Shown here: positions 9,903 to 19,859 of the stretch, piece after piece
How positions within the stretch are numbered: the first letter of the stretch is position 1
Layout: each line of letters starts with the position of its first letter
Assembly (NCBI RefSeq): GCF_035222485.1
Contig: NC_085924.1
Coordinates: forward strand, 1,240,001-1,304,000
Direction of reading: 5' to 3'
Source of the DNA: Podospora pseudoanserina
Taxonomy: Eukaryota; Ascomycota; Sordariomycetes; Sordariales; Podosporaceae
Length of the DNA: 64,000 nucleotides
Position numbers and translations under genes: made by a program
The notes under the pieces: model-generated
Seen by the model: only the letters and a program-made list of their open reading frames with translations
Database searches by the model: none
What the model was told of the DNA's origin: nothing

Positions 9903-10796
9903 CTATATAGAGTGCTGGAAACACTTGATACTCTCTTGCCCAGCGCTGATGCTGTCCGGAATGCTAGGTAGAGCGCCGAATCTTATTAAACTGGGGCTAG
10001 GTGTTGGTCTCGTCTCGCACTCTGCCGTCGGCTTCGGAACAGCGGCTCTCGAGGGCTTGCTTTCGGGGTCTTCGGGATTTGCTAGTAGAATCTCTGGCTT
10101 CTGTGCGGCGGCCGAGATTAACGCTCCTGGCCCGTCGAAGTCAAACTCCGCAAACCAGTCCACAATATGATCCTGGTCGTTGAATTCAGCGTTGGATGGT
10201 GTGGAGTAGTCGGTAGACTCGCCAAAGAAGTCGCCAACGCCGCCGATAATGGCCATCTGGAAAGCAGTCTGATCCAGTGTGTTGTCGAAAGCGGCAGTAG
10301 ATTTACCGGCTAGCAGATCGGCTCTGTTCAGGCGTATAGGGCCGTGACGAAGCGTGGGTATAGTAGGTGTGAAAGGTGCCGCAGGTCGAAAGATGTAGTC
10401 GCTGTCGGTCGCTTGTCCAGGTGAAAGAATGGGTTCAACAGTGACATCTGGGATAGTCGTCAAGATAGCCCATTTTCTGTCACGAGTGTAGTTTTTCCTA
10501 GGTGGTGATGGCCTGGACACTTGTGGTAAGTTCTTTGCTATCGCTATGGCTTTTCTCCGCAATGTACTCTGGAACTGGGAGTCCGTGTTGGGGTCGATTT
10601 TAGGTGCTGTCGTTTGTATGACTCGGGAATTTCTCTTCGGCTCGGAAGGGACGAGTGGTTGGCATCGCAGCCTGTGGCAGAAGCCGCCCGTCTCAGTGGC
10701 CCAAGGACTCTGTCGGCGATGGCCGTCGTGTTGTTGCTCCCCGCCCCGGGCGCCTCGCGGCCGAGTTGTGAGACGTAGAGCACCGGAACAACGTAG
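9903..10796 (-). CDS. Long open frame without a start codon; hypothetical protein or 5'-truncated remnant
   Basis: On the minus strand a single frame is open for 297 codons, from just after an in-frame TGA (10797-10799) to the stop at 9903-9905. No ATG lies near its 5' end; the only internal Met is far downstream, in a QMAIIGGVG segment. The sequence looks like protein: Arg/Pro-rich at the N-terminal end (RKNYTRDRKWAILTTIPDV), then IRLNRADLLAGKSTAAFD, then an acidic aromatic stretch (HIVDWFAEFDFDGPG). I recognise no domain. Either an upstream exon supplies the start or the 5' end is lost. It lies back to back with a SANT/chromodomain remnant on the plus strand, which suggests that the pair may descend from a mobile or chromatin-related locus. 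Confidence 0.35.
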   Translation of the reverse strand, partial: LRCSGALRLTTRPRGARGGEQQHDGHRRQSPWATETGGFCHRLRCQPLVPSEPKRNSRVIQTTAPKIDPNTDSQFQSTLRRKAIAIAKNLPQVSRPSPPRKNYTRDRKWAILTTIPDVTVEPILSPGQATDSDYIFRPAAPFTPTIPTLRHGPIRLNRADLLAGKSTAAFDNTLDQTAFQMAIIGGVGDFFGESTDYSTPSNAEFNDQDHIVDWFAEFDFDGPGALISAAAQKPEILLANPEDPESKPSRAAVPKPTAECETRPTPSPSLIRFGALPSIPDSISAGQESIKCFQHSI

Positions 10797-10940
10797 TCAG
10801 CAAGCTGGACTCGCTGCATATACCAGGCCCTCCTGGAGCGGTCGCGAAGTAGCTCACGGCGGGCTATCCGGGTTGCGCGTGGTAAAAGGCGCCCATGAAG
10901 ATCTCAACCGCCTCCTCATTCACCTTGTACGCCATGGTGA

Positions 10941-11294
10941 GCAACGATCCTTCGGCTAAAGGGGCAGGGACTTTCTTGGATCGAGATTGCCGAGCAGTTC
11001 CCGGGGCGCAGTGCCGGGGCTATCCAGTTGAGATATTATACTAAGCTAAAAAGGGAGGAGGAGTGGGCGGTCCAGGCGATTTGCCGGCATAGAACGCGGG
11101 ATGACGGCGACCTGGAACTGCTGGTAAGATGGACGGGTGGAGAGGAGACATGGGAGCCCTACGAGAACATGGAAGAGACTCAGGCGCTTGACGAGTATGA
11201 GCATCTTCATGCGCACGAGACGTGCCCAGGTGTTGGATATGCAGCAAAGACACTGCTGCCCAAACAGGCAAGGTTGCTCTCCATTCCATTTTGA
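10941..11294 (+). pseudogene. SANT/Myb-like plus chromodomain remnant
   Basis: A frame open from after TGA 10938-10940 to the stop at 11292-11294 encodes 117 residues with no ATG. Residues about 5-31 match a Myb/SANT repeat (LKGQGLSWIEIAEQFPGRS, then AIQLRYYTKLK). Residues about 33-80 match a chromodomain: EEEWAVQAICRHRTRDDG, LELLVRWTGGEETWEPYEN, then an acidic helix EETQALDEYEH. A SANT domain binds DNA or histone tails, and a chromodomain reads methylated histone tails or targets integrases. Helix 1 of the SANT repeat and any start codon are missing, or lie in the +1 frame that ends at 10959. Small SANT-chromo proteins in fungi are often linked to domesticated retroelement parts; calling this one a remnant is inference. 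Confidence 0.6.
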
Positions 11295-11864
11295 GTGGGC
11301 GATGGCGTTCTCGTTGACGCCGCAACCGGTACTGCAAAGAGGGCCTCGATCCACCAGTCGGCAAAGGATTGCCTGGAGAAGCAAGGTCGCACTGGCTTGG
11401 TGCATCCTTGCTCTCCAGAGTAAAGAGTGGGGTGAAAAAGGCATGGTTGCTCTTTGGCTGGTCGCTCCACTCGATCAGAAAACTTCAAGCCCAGCACGGC
11501 CTTGAATGTACAAAATGCACACGTTCCCCCGCTCGCGAGAACTCAGACTTGACAGCTTGGAGCCAAAGTGGGAGGGGTTCATGATGGCGCAGGCGTGTGG
11601 CTGACCATCTCCAGAGAGGCAGCCGAGCAGGCATGGCGAATGAGGTGCCTCGGGGTAGGCGTGGGGTGGCCCCTCGAGCCCCTTGACATTAATCGGTGAT
11701 GAGTTTAAAAGTCCTTAACAAGCCTCAATGATACCAACACCCACTGCCAAACGACTGGTTCACGAACTGGTTGTGCCAAATTACCACTTGACTTCAAATC
11801 GTCGCCAGTCTTGGACGCTAACAAAGACCCCTTTCCAGATTTGGACAAGCCGGTCCTTCTTCAT
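11295..11864. other. Spacer with no supported gene
   Basis: Overlapping short frames on both strands without recognisable motifs. Confidence 0.4.
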
Positions 11865-13404
11865 TCACTTCATCCCAGAACCACTCTTAGAAGCGGTAGC
11901 TCGACATATTGCCTTGTGCTCTTTGTAATGAGCGACCTGGCACGTACGCCCGCAATACGCAACGGCTTTGCACCTCCCGCACAACATGTACTGCGCAGGA
12001 ACCTTTTCGCAATTCGCGCAGCGCGCCAGTGCCGACAGCGAACCCCTCACATTGCCACTTCCGCTCTCCACCACCGATAGCAAATCCTCCGCTCTCTTTC
12101 TCGCCAACTTTAACACCCTCTGTTCGCCCAAGCTAACATGCGCCGCAGCCCATGCGTTCCCTCCCGGAGAATAGACACCCTCTGCGAGTTGTTCTTCTAG
12201 CTTTTCCAGCTGCGTTCCGAAACTGTCTAGAAGATGAGAGAACGATTCTATCAAAAACCGCAGGACTTCCACCTCGTTCGAATCACTGATTTTCTCATCT
12301 GTAGCATTGATTTGCCGAAACGCTATGACAGCGAGATCCGATTCGTCCGATCGCTGAATACGGAGGTATTGAAGAACATTTTTCGGTAGCGGATCGGAGA
12401 GAGTGAGGGGGATAGTACAGGTTGAATCGAGTCCAGCCGATACCCAGAGCTTATGCTTTTGCTCGAAAAATGGCGCATTAGGGTGCGTTGCAAGAACGAG
12501 ATCATAGCTGTCGTCAGGATTATCGGGCACGACAAAGCCATAGAGACGTAAAAGGCGACTATTCGGAATGGGTCCGTAAGAGATAAAAGCCTGAAAAAAA
12601 CGTCCCGACGTAAATAAGTTGGTAACTACCATCAGAGAACAAGACGAACATACCTGATCTCCGGCTTCGTAATCTTTCCCTGCAAGGACAGAGAGATTTC
12701 CAGACGAGACATCGTAGACATGACACGGCTTAACCTCGGACGAATGGTTCAACATATCTGCGAAGGGCGCCAAAAGTCGGATCGAATTTCCGTCGGGCAG
12801 TGCAAAATCCATCGCACGACTCCACACGGTGCAGAGAGCCCACTTGTACTAAACGGAGCGAAGAAGCGTTTAGCGGTTGAGCTGCAAAGTCTATCACAAC
12901 GTGTATAACACCTACATCTTCGATGGTGAATTTGTCGAGTGGAAAAAGATTCCGATGCTGTGCAAGTACTCCCACGACTAATGCCCTGTAATCGTCATCG
13001 ATCGATCGATCCAGCTGCTTCGTGATGGTGTACAGTGAAGTTCCAGCGCAAACTTCCAACTCGTCTTTCGAAAAGAAGATACTTGACGAATAGCTCGTAG
13101 GTAACGCCGCCACATGACTTCGCAGGCCATCGTATCCCGACTCGCGAGATCTGATAAAGAGAATGTACGTAGCTAAAGTGTCTTCGACAGACAAGGGCGG
13201 CCGCGCGGAGCGCAGAGCTGGTCCAAGAAGGGGATCAGCGAATGCATGCTCGACCGTCCAGAGAACGCCACGTGGAATGGTGAGAATTCTCTCTCCTTTC
13301 TTGAAACGCCGCAGTGCTCTGACACCGCGCCCGGTGACCGGGAAATCGGCAAGCTCTAGGTCGTCTAAGCCCACCGCTCCAGATAGTTTCAGCCAGCTTT
13401 CCAT
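11865..13404 (-). CDS. SET-domain lysine methyltransferase (LSMT/SETD type) with C-terminal MYND finger
   Basis: Three exons (12916-13404, 12654-12848, 11865-12590) with introns of 67 and 63 bp give 469 aa. The start is ATG at 13404 (MESWLKLSG); an upstream in-frame TTG is not used. SET landmarks are GRGVRALRRFKKGERILTIP near residue 30, EDYKWALCTVWSRAMDF formed by splicing exon 1 to exon 2, the cofactor motif FADMLNHSS, and SYGPIPNSRLLRLYGF with the active-site Tyr after splicing exon 2 to 3. The middle resembles the Rubisco-LSMT substrate-binding helical region. The last 50 residues form a MYND zinc finger (CANCEKVPAQYMLCGRC, AYCGRTCQVAHYKEHKAIC) with all eight zinc ligands. It probably transfers methyl groups from SAM to lysines of a non-histone protein; the substrate is unknown. 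It is divergent from the 13710 gene. Confidence 0.92.
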
Positions 13405-13709
13405 GGAGTGCGGTCGAGAGAGAGTGGGCGTCAAGAAGCATTGGGGGAGAGAACTATCAATTCGTAGCCACTACCAGGTGACATCTGAGCCATATTTTTC
13501 GCTCGAGAATGAGCAGATATGCGTTGCCCCCGCTCGCGACCGGACTAATTAGCCGGCCCGAAAGAAAAGGGGTGGGTCAGAATCGTCGTTTGATACCCCA
13601 CCAACGCACTCTTCAGCTTCATGAGTCAATCAGTCAACCCCGCCCTGCGCAGAACCAACCCACTCCAGCGGCTGCAAAAAATAACCACCTTCGGCACACA
13701 TATCTCACC
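13405..13709. promoter_or_regulatory. Shared divergent promoter region
   Basis: The two start codons (13404 minus, 13710 plus) are separated by only 305 bp, so both 5' UTRs and promoters must lie here. The plus gene has a favourable TCACCATGTC start context. No clear TATA box or named operator is visible. Confidence 0.5.
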
Positions 13710-16188
13710 ATGTCGGCCATGGATATCGTTTCCACGGTGACCATCCTCATTAATTTGGGATTGGAAATCAAGAACCGACTGGATTCGCTCAACCAAGCTG
13801 CCGAAGAGCTTCAACTGCTGACCACCAACCTTACACTTTTGTTGAAGGTGTTTGAGAGCCCCTTGAACGAGGACATCTTCAAGACCAATGCGTCACAGTT
13901 CGTGCCTATCCTGGATGTTCTGGAAAGCATCGCGCGTTCGTGCAGAGAATGCGCAAAGGCCTTGGACATCGACCTTGCTGGAGCGACAATTGCGACTAAG
14001 ACAGAGTCGCGCGGCAGGAAATTTGTCAAGCGGATATGGGCTTTTAGCAAGATTTCTGACCTTCTCGCAGAAATTGAACGCAAGGCCGAACAACTTCAAC
14101 AGGTATACAGCGTAGTGTTTACTGTAATTCTCCAGGACATCAGGGTGCGACAGGGACGTACGAGTGGGAAGGAAACTGTTGAATTCGCCGTCGTACAAAC
14201 ACCAACTATCCATGAACACTTGCTCGACCTGGACCTCAGTACGGATTTTGCTAACATCGACCGGATGGTGGGAAGCCTCATGAAGGAATGTGAATACCTT
14301 CGGCAACGACTCCAGGAGGCTACTCTGTCTCCGGACACTTCGGTTGTTCAAGAGTACCAGGCGCAGAACCCAGAAGCAGCATCATTTTGGAAGGATCGAT
14401 TCCAAAAAGACGAACTGAACGCCTCGACTCTTCGCTACGAGGTAAGGACGCTCAAACTTACTCTCCTCACAACCTCCCCCCCTTCTCCCCTCTTTTTTAT
14501 AATTTTCAATATTACCGCATCATACCGACATATCGTCTCTTGACAGACGCTGTACGTTTCTTGGGCACGCTTCGTGCATGAGATAGAAGCGTCTTTTGTG
14601 CTCAAAAAGATACCGACTGGGATTTTTGAAACCGGAAATATCGACCTCGTTCACCAGCGAGGATCTCGCTATGGCATCGACCAAAGCGGCACGCGTCGTC
14701 TTTCCTCAATCCGGCCTCTTTGGCTCCCTGCTCTTCGGTCTGCTCTCGATCCGTTACACAAGGGTTACGTCAAGCCTCATGACTATTTCAATCTTCTTCG
14801 CGACTCCTCTTTGTCTGATTCCCTGAGAAGGCTGGCCCTCGAAAACGCAGGCTACGGTACACTTGTCGAATGTGAAAGGGAATCCGGGGATCTTCCCTTG
14901 CCGGCGGCAATTGAGTCCCCTTCTGATCACGTCGGCTGGATCTCTGCTCAAATCGTGGCCGTTCCAACACCTGATGAACTTGGAATCGTTACCGAACGAG
15001 AGATCGTGAAATCAAGCAGCGACGCCCTTTTCGCTTACTTCAACGATACTGCCCAAGACGTTCACGTTTACGTACGCTACCTTCAAACCGGTCAAATCGA
15101 GCGTAAAAGTCTCTCGAAGCGAGTCCGTCCGATCGCGGGCATCTCTCTCGGCGCTGCGTTGTCTATCCGGCATGAGCTGGAATCAGGTGATCATGCCTGG
15201 AGCGGTGACCTTCACATCACCGAGTTCAAGGCATGTTACGGGGAGCGGTACATTATCACGGCGGGTGTGGGTTCGACTGCTATTGTGTTTTTCACGAGGC
15301 CGCTCAAGAATTTCTTCGACAAGATGCTACGCGACGACGATAACCCCTCAGGTTCTACCATACCGGAATTTGAGTGTACACTCTTGGGGCCGTCGAAAGT
15401 TTTCACCCACCCACCGAAAGTTGGTGAAAAGGTCCAGGTATGTAATATTTCGGCCAGAACACCGTGCAGTACATTTTATTGAAATGAAATTTGTGATTCG
15501 GTAGATTGAGTACGACGGACTTTGGTACGATTCGAAAGTCACGGAAGTGGACGGCGAAGAGATAGAATATATCAATTGGGACAGCGCACCGGAACAAGTA
15601 CCATCCGATATTATAGAATCTCAGGACGATAGTCAAGGGGATGAGGAAGATAGCGGCAGCCTTTTCTTTCCCGAGAAGCAGTTGACGCAACTCGGAAAGG
15701 GCACGCGGCGGCTATGGCGACCATGGCGGAGAGACCTTCAAAGGTACGACGTTCGTCCTTATCGATGCTTCCATATCGGCGACTCTATCGAGGCACCCGT
15801 CATGTACCCGGATTTTCGATACCATTACCATGTTACCGACAACTCGGAACTCTACCTTCCTGCTCGAATCGTTGACGTCCAAGGCGACCAATATGTGATC
15901 GAATTCAGTCCGGCGCTTTCGGTTCATAGGTGGTGGCCAGGGAGGATGCCTAAGGGTGAACGAATAGACTTAGTGCCAGGATCAGGCATTAAGGCAGAAA
16001 ACCCGTTCGACTTCAATCGCGTGACGGTAGGCATGGATCGGATACGTCCTTTCTCTGCGGGGCCACGACCGGTCCTGGGTGTTCAGTCAGCGAAGCCGTC
16101 TGGGTGGAGTTCATTTCAAGGCGTTCGTCTCAGCAATCTTGAGGATCTTTTGGAGCACAGTCTTTGGAACGACAACAGCGATAGCTAG
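13710..16188 (+). CDS. STAND-type N-terminal helical domain protein with two Tudor/agenet-like C-terminal segments
   Basis: Exons 13710-14441, 14547-15437 and 15505-16188 (introns 105 and 67 bp, phase 0) encode 768 aa. Residues 1-200 are helical, beginning MDIVSTVTILINLGLEIKNR, like the N-terminal domains of fungal STAND/NLR proteins (resembling the HeLo-like group). Residues about 245-320 (YVSWARFVHEIEASF, then LDPLHKGYVKPHDYFNLL) resemble the single EF-hand-like module seen after such domains, without a clear calcium loop. There is no P-loop or NTPase core. After a middle region of unknown fold, VGEKVQIEYDGLWYDSKVTE (from ~535) has the shape of a Tudor/agenet barrel. An acidic linker follows, and then a second such segment (FHIGDSIEAPV, ELYLPARIVDVQGDQYVIEF) at about 630-720. 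The domain naming is by eye; the exons are secure. The role could be signalling or chromatin reading. Confidence 0.85.
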
Positions 16189-17243
16189 CGAAAGTGAACT
16201 ACATGGGTTCGGTAGGTCTGGGCAGCGCGGGAGCAGCGCCGGGAGCGGGGGCACCCTGCTGGGGAGGGGGTCGCGACGCTGCCGGACTCGGAGTCGGATA
16301 TTATTGTCGTGTCTGGGGAGTATGCGCGGAAGAGGGGGTTTGAGGTGGACAGGGGAGGTACGGGGAGCTGATGGTGGGGTTTGCGGATGGGTCGACGGCG
16401 TGAACAGAGGGGGTAGTGAAATGGTGAGAAAACACAAACCAACCACAACACCACAAATATACCCTCAACAGGGTCTCTGAATGGACACACCTGCGTGACA
16501 GTGGCTCGCTCGCAGGCCGCACTCCACGTAGGACAAAGAAAAGACTCTATGGGCTCGCAAACCACATAATAAGCACCTGATCGGCCTGATCAGAGGGCCA
16601 GAATTGCCTGCACGCGTGCAAGGCACAAAAATATGAAGAAATAAAAGTCGATGTCCCGTCTAAAATAGAATGTCCGAAGCAGACCGCTTATATACATGAC
16701 TCCTGAACCCCCGAATCCTCCGAGAGCCCTACTTCCTTACTCAAACCCTTAGGCCTGTGGCCGCACCCCAAACCAGTAGTTAGAGGGCTCGAGTAGTAGT
16801 TTAGAGGCGCGGGTAGAAGGACGGTATTGTCGGCGGCCTAAAAATATACTAAAGTATAGTTGTTAATAGGCAAGGGATTTTAGTTTCTTTTACCTAGTTA
16901 CTTGCTTCCCGTTAATTACCCTTGTTTTCGTTCGTTTACCGTAGTCACTCGAATTTTCGGTACGTTTTTGGCGTCCGTCGAAGTAACGTACTTACAATAC
17001 CTTCTCCTTAGCTTTGATACTTAAACTCGGTGAGCGGCCCGGCACGGGAAACGTGGTTCGCCTAGCTCCGGATCTCCAGGAAGGAAAACAACTAGGAGTT
17101 CTTACGGCAAGCTGTCCTAAGAATATCTAAGACTACTGGCCAGTAAGACTTATCGTATAGCAACGTTACCCTATAGTGCTTCTACTTATTAACGTGTGGA
17201 GTGAAGTATCTATGTTAGTGACGGCGCTTGTTAGCGCTAAGAT
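16189..17243. other. Gene-to-repeat transition, no supported gene
   Basis: A GC-rich 3' flank to about 16750 gives way to AT-richer, TpA-rich sequence with the look of RIP. Frames at 16079-16565 on both strands are shadows in G/C-rich DNA. No recognisable element was identified. Confidence 0.45.
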
Positions 17244-17289
17244 ATGGACCCACTACGGACGCAGCAGGCTGCGTCTGTAGTGGGTCCAT
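17244..17289. repeat. 46-bp near-perfect palindrome (hairpin)
   Basis: Arms 17244-17265 and 17268-17289 (22 bp each) are reverse complements with one transition mismatch and a 2-bp AG loop. The arms begin ATGGACCCACTAC and meet at GCAGC-AG-GCTGC. It lies in otherwise AT-rich, RIP-like DNA yet is itself GC-rich. It could be the core of a foldback transposon or a strong cruciform-forming site. Confidence 0.8.
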
Positions 17290-18167
17290 CTCGCTAGCCC
17301 TATTAGCTAGCAATGATTTACCGCAGAGCCGCGACAATAACGCTGACAACCTCGCTATTGATTAGCTGTTCTCTAACGCTCTTTTTTCCTTTATCCACTA
17401 GGCTTGCTAAGTAAGTTAAATATAAACTGACTTACAGCGCCTTAAAAAGAGACTAAGGATCTTAAATCCATAACTGCCTCTTAGGTTAATACCTTGCAAA
17501 CTTATTAAGATAGTCGACGGCGATACTCCTACTCTACGATCCCGCCGACCCCCCATCTAACCACCAGGAATGCCTCTTCGATTGCCGAGTCTTTTCCCAC
17601 TAGCAGCACGCTACTTAATATCAAATCGCCTTCTATTAACATTGTCGCTCGAATACCACTCCCATCTACACCTGCTTAACGTTTTAGCGGTCGTAATAGT
17701 CTTACCGATGCTCCCTCCATCGCTCGTCCCGATACTCCTCGACTTAATGCCCCTCCCGTCCTACCTCTCGACACTCGTCTTGCTTTTCCTGACGCTCGGC
17801 TTACTCTTTCCCTCTCTGGCGGCTACCCCGATGCTCCTCCCGATACTTTCTTGCTCCTCCTAATGATCGTCCTACTCTACCCGACGCTCCTCCCGGCGGT
17901 CCTTCCGATACTCCTCTCGACGATGTACCGAAGCTGATTTCCATGCTTAAGCTCTCGGACTTAGGGGAAGCTATTATTCCGAAGCTGTTAAAATACAGCT
18001 TTTGTTTGTGGATTTTACAGTGTATCTGAGCCCTGTATATTACAGGGCCTCAGAGGCAATACGATGGCTTGAATCAGCAGTGTTTAGAGACTGCGGTTAC
18101 CGGAGCGGAGGCTCGGCCTCCGGAAGCAATCCGAGGTCCCGGAAGGCCGAGCGCTAAGGCCGGTGCC
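17290..18167. other. Degenerate sequence, probably mutated former coding or repeat DNA
   Basis: At 17540-17950 the plus strand has an irregular repeat of GATACTCCT/CGACGCTCCTCCC-type words. In one frame this translates to recurring Pro-Asp-Ala/Thr-Pro units. The 97-codon hydrophobic frame at 17570-17863 is a by-product of this composition. The rest is AT-rich with no recognised gene. Confidence 0.4.
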
Positions 18168-18263
18168 CTGCAGTGGTCAAACGGTAGCGGCAACGTGGCC
18201 TGCAGTGGTCAAACAGTAGCGGCAACGTGGTCTGCAGTGGCCAAACGATAGCGGCAACGTAGC
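18168..18263. repeat. Three tandem copies of a 32-bp GC-rich unit
   Basis: Units 18168-18199, 18200-18231 and 18232-18263 each read CTGCAGTGGTCAAACGGTAG followed by CGGCAACGTGGC, with a few transitions. About 35 bp downstream comes a two-copy GCGTTCGGGCCCGGGAA repeat (about 18298-18340). This GC island is not RIPped although AT-rich RIPped DNA surrounds it. Confidence 0.85.
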
Positions 18264-18599
18264 CTGTAACCTTATATTTGGATAGCGCACTTAGCGGGCG
18301 TTCGGGCCCGGGAAACGCGCGTTCAGGCCCGGGAACGGAATCACCCTCGGGGAGCAAGTAAGAGGCCGATGGCCTATAAGACCTCTGCCTCACACCCTAT
18401 CCACTGTGCTATTTTTTAGTCTACAAGGTTCAATTAATATACTGGTTCACCACACTCATCAGTGCCTCACAAGCCTATATTACAGTAATTCTCTTCTATA
18501 TATTACAGGGCGCCGCCCCTATAATCCTCCTTCCTTCAGTGCCACGGCAACTGTCGAATGCTGCAGTCAAAGTCTTCTTCGCTCTCAGTGTACTGCGCC

Positions 18600-19101
18600 G
18601 ATAGCTATTTGAGCTTATATTTACAGGCCTTAATAGCATCTATTTCAACAGAAGCTATAGACCTTTATCCGAGATAGTAACTTTATTAGGAAATTATTAG
18701 ATAAAGATATCGGGCTTATACTTACGGCATTTATAGATACTATTTAGCCTCTTAAAAAAGCTTCGTTTCGATATATAATTTAACCCAATATACTAATAAA
18801 ATAAGATATTTAGTATCTTTTTAGTAACACGGTAAAGGAAGTATAATTCCCCGACTTTATTAATATTATAAAACCTTTTAGTAATATAAAATAATACTTC
18901 GAAAATCTAATACCGACGGACTGATGGATACTGGGCACGTGTGGGCTACGTAGGGTATGTGAGACTTTGGGAGCAAGAGGAAGTCGTTAAAGCTTTAGCT
19001 TATTCAAAAGCCCTGCTTTATAGAAACAATTAGAATTTCCCTTTTTTTCTTCTTTAGCTTACAATTAAAACAATTAGTATAGTATAATTGTTGCTCTATT
19101 C
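18600..19101. other. RIP-decayed DNA, origin unknown
   Basis: Strongly AT-rich and TpA-rich, with almost no long frame. It is probably part of an older element into whose LTR the 7.6-kb retrotransposon later inserted. Confidence 0.45.
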
Positions 19102-19264
19102 TGGCGAACCCCTATCTAGAACTTCTAAAAAAGATTTCAATTAAAGGCGCTTTTCGATAATCTAGTTTAATGCAGCTAAATAATATATAATAATGGCTTA
19201 TCGCAATAAAAATAGTCTTAAAACCAACAAATGTAACTTATATTATATATTGCGGAACTATTTG
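19102..19264 (-). mobile_element. Left part of an older LTR (reverse orientation), interrupted by the Ty3 insertion
   Basis: This stretch is the reverse complement of the R-U5 half of the same LTR family (starting like TGACGAACCCCTATCTAGAA and ending GCGGAACTATTTG) and is heavily RIPped. Its continuation, CTACTTATCTAGTTTCTC then TATATATAGA, resumes at 26901 right after the inserted element. The older LTR was therefore split at this point. Confidence 0.75.
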
Positions 19265-19760
19265 TGTCACAGTTAACCCAACAGCAGGCCGCGCCACATG
19301 TGGGGCGCAGGACGCTCCTAACCTATCGTTAAGGAGGTCAGGGGATGACCAATCAGGGGTAAGCAGAAGTGCTATAGCGCTAAGGCTTATGAGCACTCTG
19401 CAGGATGCAATGTGCTAGGAGTGATCAGAGGGATAGCACGACGAGCATTTCGCAGGATGTAATGTGCTAGGAGTGATTAGGGGGATAGCACGACGAGTAC
19501 TTCGCAGGATGCAATATGCTAGGAGTGATCGGGGCCGTAGCAGGGCGAGCACCTCACGGTCCTGAGGTCTATATATACGGAGGAACTGGCCGGTGTAGAT
19601 AGATAGTTTCGCAGTATGCAATTTAAGCTTGTATTTACGGTATTTAGTATTTATATTAAGATATTTTATTATATACTATTTAGTTATACCGAGCTACGAT
19701 TATTTAGAAATACCTTCGACTAATATCCCTTTCAGAGGTTCTAAATAGGGGTTCGTCATA
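19265..19760 (+). repeat. 5' LTR of the Ty3/gypsy element
   Basis: It starts TGTCACAGTTAACCCAACAG and ends TTCGTCATA (a mutated CACA end). The first ~350 bp are hardly mutated, whereas the last ~120 bp are heavily RIPped. A TATATATA box at about 19570 sits in the expected U3 promoter position upstream of the conserved R region. Confidence 0.93.
19391..19546 (+). repeat. 52-bp unit triplicated in the LTR U3
   Basis: Copies 19391-19442, 19443-19494 and 19495-19546 share GCAGGATGCAATGTGCTAGG, followed by AGTGATC and GGATAGCACGAC. The same three copies are in the 3' LTR (about 26526-26681). Repeats in U3 often act as enhancers; here that is inference. Confidence 0.85.
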
Positions 19761-19859
19761 CGTTATATACTTACTTTAATTTTATTACGGATAAGTTAAA
19801 AGCGTTTTTTTATTATTATAGCCGGACCTAAGAATATTTAGATAGGAGGCGTCCCGCCT

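Noticed and set aside
17570-17863. 97-codon hydrophobic frame resembling a membrane protein
   Set aside because: It is a by-product of CTCCT/ACTCG-type degenerate repeats; another frame of the same DNA shows the repeat better.
19391-19546. Regular 52-bp repeats considered as a CRISPR-like array
   Set aside because: They are direct tandem copies without unique spacers, inside a retrotransposon LTR, in a eukaryote.
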